Shown here: piece by piece, positions 57,039-64,000 of the stretch
How the letters are laid out: the number at the start of each line of letters is the position of its first letter
How positions within the stretch are numbered: the first letter of the stretch is position 1
Assembly (NCBI GenBank): GCA_905116865.2
Contig: CAJHNH020000551.1
Span: forward strand, 182,501 to 246,500
Origin: Candidula unifasciata
Taxonomy: Eukaryota > Mollusca > Gastropoda > Stylommatophora > Geomitridae
DNA: 64,000 bases
Reading direction: 5' to 3'
The notes under the pieces: model-generated
Databases searched by the model: none
Told to the model about the DNA's origin: nothing
The model's input: the letters and a program-made list of their open reading frames with translations, nothing else
Program-made: the position numbers and the translations under genes

Positions 57039-57304
57039 TGTCAGCTTCGGTCACCACTTTAACTGTGCTATGCAGAGGTTGCTTCTATTGGCAGAATGGC
57101 CTGGACACATTGGGCACTGATCTCGCAGAAAGAAATGGTAACCTACTGGGCGCATTCTGCAAGGAAAAGTCATGTCTGTACACAAACTGAGTTGGACGAT
57201 TAGTGAAAAATATTTTGGAATCGGCGGAAAAGGAGATTTATAAAAGAATGAAGAGAATGCCATGGACAGATTAGAAGAGCAATGATGATTTCTCAAAAGA
57301 AAGT

Positions 57305-57500
57305 AACTCACGAAGACAACCGACTGCCAACACCAGAAAGAGTTAGTCTACATTCTTTGGTCATATCATGAGAAGGAGACAACTCGAGTACATCGTGGCG
57401 GTGGGAAGGTTGGGAGAGGGGGGGGGGGGAAAGAATAGGCAGAGCGAGACCAAACGAACAGATGCTGGACAGTTTGACATCATCACATGGAAGATCATCT
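57305..57500 (+). pseudogene. possible LINE RT C-terminal remnant
   Basis: The frame FGHIMRRRQLEYIVAVGRLG, with AGQFDIITWK further on, has the FGHIMR..LE..V..G..G order of LINE RT ends, but the GKRxRGRQR block is replaced by a poly-G slip. Weak. Confidence 0.4.
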
Positions 57501-57769
57501 GTGTCAGAACTGATAGAAAGTACACGAGACAGAAGGATGTTGATCGACATGACTTGCATCGCCGAAGGGCATGGATTTTAATAAGAAGAAGACGAGGTCG
57601 AGACCGGTATCTACGACAAGAGAAGGATGTGTGCAATCGAGACAAGAATGGTTGGGGACATGAGGTATTGAGATAGATTCGTGGCAACAGAACGCCATAG
57701 ACATGGAAGGAAGCGTTTCAAAGGAAGCACACTTAAACAAATGTGATGGCAACACTGGTCCTGAAATCT

Positions 57770-58165
57770 CATGCTCTAGCTGTGGAAGACCCTTAACGCC
57801 GCGGGATCTTGCCAATCACACTCGCCATCGCCATGGGCTGTGGAAGACCCTTAACGCCGGGGGATCTTGCCAGTCACACTCGTCATCGCCGCCATGGGCT
57901 GTAGAAGATCCTTAACGCCGGAGGATCTTGCCAGTCACACTCGCCATCGCCGCCATGGGCTGTGGAAGACCCTTAACGCCGCGGGATCTTGCCAATCACA
58001 CTCGCCATCGCCATGGGCTGTGGAAGACCCTTAACGCCGGGGGATCTTGCCAGTCACACTCGCCATCGCCGCCATGGGCTGTGGAAGATCCTTAACGCCG
58101 GGGGATCTTGCCAGTCACACTCGCCATCGCCGCCATGGGCTGTGGAAGACCCTTAACGCCGGGGG
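57770..58165. repeat. about 58-61-bp tandem array, 7 copies
   Basis: Units containing ggaagacccttaacgccggg, ggatcttgccagtcacactc and gccatcgccgccatgggctg. It ends in G runs at 58161-58190. Units 1-3 and 4-6 have the same order of variants, suggesting duplication of a three-unit block. Confidence 0.94.
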
Positions 58166-58299
58166 GGGGGGATTGGGGGGGGGGGGGGGGGTCATGCTAG
58201 TCACATTAGCCATCGCCGCCATAGGTTGTGAGTCCCATACCTCCACAGAGCACAATATAACACCATCGTCTGCAAAAACAGAAAGTCGCCAACAATAAG

Positions 58300-58372
58300 T
58301 CTGGCCATTAAGTGGACGCTCTGCCCATATGCCCGATGCGCCGACAGGCGTGAAAAGGGATCTTTACTTTAC
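58300..58372 (+). mobile_element. SINE-B 3' end
   Basis: cgctctgcccatatgcccga, tgcgccgacaggcgtgaaaa then GGGATCTTTACTTTACTTACTT, nearly identical to the end of 11762-12046. Strongly 5'-truncated. Confidence 0.85.
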
Positions 58373-58734
58373 TTACTTATGAAGTAGTGAAGAAACAAAG
58401 CAGAATGACAAATCTATAACAATCACTTGTTGAAATGTAAACTATAAAACAAGCACTCGGCACAGACTTTAATTACATTTCTTCCAAAGAGAGGAACAGT
58501 TATAGGATTTTTAGCTTTATATGCCACAGAAGTAATTTTAATTAATAAAATTATTGAGCTATAAGAATTACATTGCAATGTATTAATTATTATATGTATA
58601 ATTTTACATGCAATAAAATTAATGCATTGTATGTAGAAGTTTACGGGGAAATAAGAGACATTTTTGTAAATGTGCTAATTACACACACACACACACACAC
58701 ATATATATAGACCTGTCTTTTATAGACAAGTCAG
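58373..58734. other. AT-rich sequence, no gene
   Basis: AT-rich with a short (CA)n(TA)n at 58681-58707. Confidence 0.5.
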
Positions 58735-58875
58735 CCCTCTGTGAGCGGTGCGGCCGCCTTTACGTCCCAGGACTTCACCTGGTACCTATTTAAGGCTGTG
58801 TTGACCTGGGAATCAAAGTCATTTTTGGAAAACAGTCTAGCTCCTTATGATCTGAATCCATGGCCTTCGCTAATG
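58735..58875 (-). mobile_element. SINE-C fragment
   Basis: The reverse complement shows tggattcagatcataaggag (B box-like), aacacagccttaaataggta, ccaggtgaagtcctgggacg, taaaggcggccgcaccgctc. Confidence 0.75.
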
Positions 58876-59149
58876 TCAGTCAATGGGTACTGTGAAATGT
58901 TCTGGGACGTAAATTCGCCCAGCAGGTTATTCATCACAGCAACCAGAGTGTAGCACTTGATGTGGAGAAGATATCGGTGCACAATAGAGGCGATTCTGTG
59001 GACAACAGTTTCGATGTAATACTGTGCCATTCAACCATTATGCCAGAAACAAGTTATCACTTTAATCCACGCTATTCTTATTTCTTCAGCATGCAGTAAA
59101 TACAACATGAACATCAATGCAAACAAAACCTAAACACTGTAAGCTAGTA

Positions 59150-59775
59150 GAACCCTTGGACCACTACACATACAGCTGAATGGTTCCGCTCTGAATCAAC
59201 TTAGGGAGTTTAAAAATCTTGGAAGTATGATCACATATGATGGTAGAAGTGACAGAGAAATAGAAACTAGATGTCAGAAAGCAAGTGCACTTATATACCA
59301 ATTGTCACCATTATTAAGACATCCAAGCATAATTATGAGTGCAAAGAGACAGATTATTAACAGCATATTCATTCCTCCACTAAGCTTCAAGTGCCAAACA
59401 TGGACACAATCTAAAGCCCATATACTCAGAATCATCACCTGCGAGGTGAGATGTCTGAGAAAAGAAGCCAACCTAACCATCTGAGATCGAGTGAATGATG
59501 AAATGAGGCAAATTGTAGGAACGACACCTTGTACTAGATTCATCGAGAAACAGCAGATCAAGTTGTTTGGCCATCTCGTTAGAATGCAGCCAGATCAAAT
59601 ACCATCACAAGCACTACATCTCAGAAGATCAACTACAAGAGCAAGAGGACGGCCACAGAAATATGGATCGACAACATTAAAGATACACTACGCCTTCATG
59701 GCATGACAATAGCCAGTGGCAGCCAACGTGCACTAAAATTATTCTTCCCCACGAGGCTTAACGGCAGAAGTGGAT
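59150..59775 (+). pseudogene. LINE RT C-terminal fragment with GAT tail
   Basis: The frame reads FKNLGSMITYDGRSDREIET then RCQKASALIYQLSPLLRHPS; a stop at 59482-59484 interrupts, and the same frame continues DEMRQIVGTTPCTRFIEKQQ, IKLFGHLVRMQPDQIPSQAL and RARGRPQKYGS. This is the thumb/C-terminal region after the YLG motif, ending in GATATGATGATGATGATTTT, a LINE-type short-repeat tail. It lacks the catalytic palm, so it is a 5'-truncated, inactive copy. Related to the fragment at 9062-9735. Confidence 0.87.
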
Positions 59776-60154
59776 ATGATGATGATGATTTTAATTTCTG
59801 TAGCGGAAGAGAGGCGGTCACCTTAAAGCATTTTGCCTTGAGTTGGAATATAAAAGGACATCACAATTAACACCCAAACAACAGTATACGCCGCCAAATC
59901 AGCTAAATTTATTTATGACTGCCGGAACTCAGATTATATAATTCTCCAAAGCTGTTTAAACAATTGTTAAAAAGCAAATATGTTGCCAAATTTATGTGGT
60001 ATTTGAAAAATATAAAATCACGTATCTCACTGACTGGTATACATAGGTGCATAAATATATGATGGTCACTGACTACGATAAAAACTGGTTGAATATTTTG
60101 AATAGCCTAGACATTGTGAATGGAGCGTGAGAAGCAACAACGAAATTCATAGTT

Positions 60155-61795
60155 GAAATTACCATTGATCTCCGACACCATGAGAGCAAATAGGTTGAAA
60201 TCACAATTGATCTCCGACACCATGAGAGCTAATAGGTTGAAATCACCACTGATCACTGACATCATGAGATAATAGGTTGAAAAATCACCATCAGATAATG
60301 TTGAAACATCATGACATCATAGAGCTAATACGTTGAATCCCACATTGATCACTGACATCATGATATATCATTGATCACTGACATCATGAGATAATAGGTT
60401 GAAATCCCATTGATCACTGACATCATAAGAGCTAATACGTTGAAATCACCATTGATCACTGACATCATGAGATAATAGGTTGAAATCACCATTGACCACT
60501 GGTATCATGAGAGCTAATACGTTGAAATCACCATTGATCACTGACATCGTGAGAGCTAATAGGTTGAAATCACCATTGATCACTGACATCATGAGAGCTA
60601 ATACGTTGAAATCACCATTGATCACTGACATCATGAGAGCTAATAGGTTGAAATCACCATTGATCACTGACATCATGAGAGATAACAGGTTGAAATCACC
60701 ATTGATCACTGACATCATGAGAGCTAATACGTTGAAATCACCATTGATCACTGACATCATGAGATAATAGGTTGAAATCACCATTGATCACTGACATCAT
60801 GAGATAATAGGTTAAAACCACCATTGACCACTGATATCATGAGAGCTAAAACGTTGAAATCACCATTGATCACTGACATCATGAGAGCTAATAGGTTGAA
60901 ATCACTATTGAACTCCGACATCATGAGAGCTAATACGTCAAATCAATATTGATCACTGACATCATGAGAGCTAATAGGTTGAACATCACCATTGATCACT
61001 GACATCATGAGAGCTAATACGTTGAAATCACCATTGATCACTGACATCATGAGAGCTAAAACGTTGAAATCACCACTGATCACTGACATCATGAGAGCTA
61101 ATAGGTTGAAATCACCATTGATCTCCGACATCATGAGAGCTAATACGTTGAAATCACCATTGATCACTGACATCATGAGAGCTAATACGTTGAAATCACT
61201 ATTGATCACTGACATCATGAGAGCTAAAACGTTGAAATCACCACTGATCACTGACATCATGAGAGCTAATAGGTTGAAATCACCATTGATCACTGACATC
61301 ATGAGAGCTAATACGTTGAAATCACCATTGATCACTGACATCATGAGAGCTAATAGGCTGAAATCACCATTGACCACTGACATCATGAGAGCTAATACGT
61401 TGAAATCACCATTGATCACTGACATTATGAGAGCTAATACGTTGAAATCACCATTGATCACTGACATTATGAGAGCTAATACGTTGAAATCACCATTGAT
61501 CACTGACATCATGAGAGCTAATACGTTGAAATCACCATTGATCACTGACATCATAAGAGCTAATACGTTGAAATCACCACTGATCACTGACATCATGAGA
61601 GCTAATACGTTGAAATCACCATTGATCACTGACATCATGAGAGCTAATACGTTGAAATCACCATTGATCACTGACATCATGAGAGCTAATACGTTGAAAT
61701 CACCATTGATCACTGACATCATGAGAGCTAATACGTTGAAATCACCATTGATCACTGACATCATGAGAGCTAATACGTTGAAATGGCTGAGCATA
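60155..61795. repeat. 42-bp tandem array, about 38 copies
   Basis: Units of attgatcactgacatcatga plus gagctaatacgttgaaatca plus cc. The left third is more diverged and contains shortened units; the right two thirds are near identical. 42 bp equals 14 codons, so 270-283-residue frames exist on both strands without coding evidence. Confidence 0.96.
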
Positions 61796-62003
61796 CTGAA
61801 ATAATGTCAGATGACAGATCTGTAAAAACTGTATACATAAAGTGGTCGTAGACCATGAGGCAGACCAAGACGACTATGGAGAGATAACATCCAGACAGAC
61901 CAGCAAACACTTGGTGTCACCAACTCGAAAGAGAAGGCCAACAAGAGAAATGAATGGAGACAGGTGATATCTGCAGAAACGAACAACAAGGGCTAGGAAC
62001 GCT

Positions 62004-62040
62004 AAATAATAATAATATTAATAATAATAATATTAATAAT

Positions 62041-62127
<87 letters not shown>

Positions 62128-62272
62128 AAGAAGAAGAAGAAGAAGAAGAAGAAGAAGAAGAAGAAGAAGAAGAAGAAGAAGAAGAAGAAGAAGAAGAAGA
62201 AGAAGAAGAAGAAGAAGAAGAAGAAGAAGAAGAAGAAGAAGAAGAAGAAAGAAAAGAAGAAGAAGAAGAGTT
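62004..62272. repeat. (TAA)n-(GAA)n compound microsatellite
   Basis: TAA triplets with ATT slips to 62098, then about 55 GAA triplets. Confidence 0.97.
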
Positions 62273-62384
62273 TGTAAAGAAGTTTGTGAAGGAAGTTCAT
62301 GGGAAAACATCACTGCGATGTTGAAACCTCGACTAAGACTAAGACTTGTGAGGGGTTCAGGAGGTGTATAAGTTTTCAAACAAT

Positions 62385-62440
62385 ATTGTGTGTGTGTGTG
62401 TGTGGGGTGGGGGGGGGGTGGGGGGTGGGGGTGTACAGCA
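62385..62440. repeat. (GT)n and G-rich tract
   Basis: Short GT run then GGGG-T repeats at 62403-62435, a stretch that could form a G-quadruplex. Confidence 0.85.
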
Positions 62441-62499
62441 CAGAAGTAGATTCAGGTGCGTGTAACTAGTAGAAGTATCAAGCTGCTGTGTTCCTAATT

Positions 62500-62775
62500 G
62501 TCTTCTTCTCTGTGTGGGTTATGGGGCCCCATTGTGGGGGGGGGGGGTGGGGGGAGACAAGAACAGATCCACAGTTTTCCTAAAAAGCATGTCGTAAAAG
62601 CTGACTCATTGGGGCATCCTCCAAAAGTGCATCTACCCGAGCTGCAAGGAAAAACCAACTGCACACAAGAACAGCTGTACACGCAAAACCCAGACAGTGA
62701 CACAAAGATAAAGTCGAAATGGACGAACAATCACGACTTTCCACTGCAGCTTACAGCCGGTGAACAAAGAAGAAA
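62500..62775 (+). mobile_element. Family D copy
   Basis: ctctgtgtgggttatggggc, a poly-G slip, aaaagcatgtcgtaaaagct, ctgcaaggaaaaaccaactg, cgaaatggacgaacaatcac, gcttacagccggtgaacaaa and a GAAGAA tail. A short ATC microsatellite follows. Confidence 0.82.
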
Positions 62776-62924
62776 TATAATTATTTTCTTCTTCAATTTA
62801 TCATCATCATTATTGTCATCACATTATTATCATTTTCATCATCATCATCATCATCGCTATCATCACCACAATCTTGTCATTATTCTCATTCTTCTCTCCT
62901 GTTGTTCCTCCTTCATCTCCAGGT

Positions 62925-64000
62925 CATTTAGACATGTATCGGTGTTGTCTTCTCCTCTCTCCTATTGTTCCCCCTTCACCTCCAGGTTAGTCAGACATGT
63001 ATCGGTGTTGTCTCCTCTCTCCTGTTGTTTCCCCTTCATCACCAGGTCATTTAGACATGTATCGGTGTTGTCTCCTCTCTCCTATTGTTCCCCCTTCACC
63101 TCCAGGTTAGTCAGACATGTATCGGTGTTGTCTCCTCTCTCCTGTTGTGTCCCCTTCATCACCAGATCATTTAGACATGTATCGGTGTTGTCTCCTATCT
63201 CCCGTTGTTCCTCCTTCACCTCCAGGTCAGTTAGACATGTATCGATGTTGTCTCCTCTCTCTTGTTGTTCCTCCTTCACCTCCAGGTCATTTAGACATGC
63301 ATCGGTGTTGTCTCCTCTCTCCTGTTGTTTCCCCTTCATCACCAGGTCAGTCAGACATGTATGGATGTTCTCTCTCCTCTCTCTTGTTGTTCCCCCTTCA
63401 CCTCCAGGTCAGTCAGACATGTATCGATGTTGTCTCCTCTCTCTTGTTGTTCCTCCTTCACCTTCAGGTCAGTTAGACATGTATCGGTGTTGTCTCCTCT
63501 CTACTTTTGTTCCCCCTTCACCTCCAGGTCAGTCAGACATGTATCGGTGTTGTCTCCTCTCTCCTGTTGTTTCCCCTTCATCACCAGGTCAGTTAGACAT
63601 GTATGGATGTTCTCTCCTCTCTCCTGTTGTTTCTCCTTCACCTCCAGGTAAGTCAGACATGTATCGATGTTCTCTCCTCTCTCCTGTTGTTCCCCCTTCA
63701 CCTCCAGGTCAGTTAGACATGTATGGATGTTCTCTCCTCTCGCCTATTGTTTCTCCTTAACCTCCAGGTCAGTTAGACATGTATCGATGTTCTCTCCCCT
63801 CTCCCATTGTTCCTTCTTCACCTCCAGGTCAGTTAGACATGTATCGGTGTTGTCTCCTCTCTCCTGTTGTTTCTCCTTTACCTCCAGGTCAGTTAGACAT
63901 GTATCGATGTTCTCTCCTCTTTCTTATTGTTTCTCCTTCACCTCCAGGTCAGTTAGACATGTATCGGTGTTGTCTCCTCTCTCCTGTTGTTTCTCCTTCA
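62925..64000. repeat. 60-bp tandem array, at least 18 copies, runs off window
   Basis: Units of tcctctctcctgttgttccc, ccttcacctccaggtcagtt, agacatgtatcggtgttgtc. The period is 20 codons, hence open frames on both strands. It continues to the last base of the window. Confidence 0.96.

Noticed and set aside
60943..61804. 283- and 270-codon frames on both strands
   Set aside because: 42-bp array without stops; no independent evidence for coding.
62498..63760. 420-codon plus frame
   Set aside because: It begins in a family D copy and continues through the 60-bp array.

Overview
This is invertebrate nuclear DNA, most likely from a gastropod or other mollusc. The inference rests on intron/exon structure, tRNA-derived SINEs, LINE, mariner and hAT remnants, very dense micro- and minisatellites, and a spiralian-looking Wnt gene. 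The species cannot be named from sequence alone. There is no bacterial-style gene organisation, rRNA gene or CRISPR array.

The only host gene I can support is a Wnt gene on the minus strand, best matched to Wnt16. Two coding exons are visible: 39660-39892 (233 nt, N-terminal cysteine region) and 10436-10547 (112 nt, the ETAFIYA segment). Their splice phases fit exactly: a single G at the end of the first plus GT at the start of the second gives one Gly codon. The intron between them is 29,112 bp. The signal-peptide exon should lie above 39.9 kb and the remaining exons to the left of the window; I found none of them. So probably the whole window is one Wnt16 locus, mostly intron.

Region by region: 1-10 kb holds a SINE, a 53/54-bp minisatellite, a 5'-truncated LINE with a perfect 13-bp target-site duplication, a 28-bp array and an old LINE split by a SINE. 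10.5-39.6 kb (the intron) holds arrays with 31-, 13-, 19-, 42-, 25/26-, 64- and 28-bp units, an hAT fragment, several nested insertions, and a 4.5 kb 28-bp array with higher-order structure that ends about 35 bp from the exon donor. 40-64 kb holds a possible hAT MITE with tandem terminal repeats, RNase H-bearing LINE ends, a SINE-derived 17-bp array, a very long GAA tract, a mariner nested in a 40-bp array, a cluster of a 0.2-kb dispersed repeat, and arrays with 24-, 36-, ~60-, 42- and 60-bp units, the last running off the window.

Repeat-family labels used here are local: SINE-A (two copies), SINE-B and SINE-C (different tRNA-like heads, shared body), D (retroposon-like, tail rich in GAA), E (about 210-230 bp), F (tRNA-derived), G, H (LINE 3' end with RNase H), I (hosts an E insertion). 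Nearly all long open frames are tandem repeats with no stop codons and should not be read as proteins. No new multi-gene system was found. The strongest observations concern how satellites arise here: one array matches a LINE reverse-transcriptase segment, another a SINE body, and several nested insertions can be resolved to the base.
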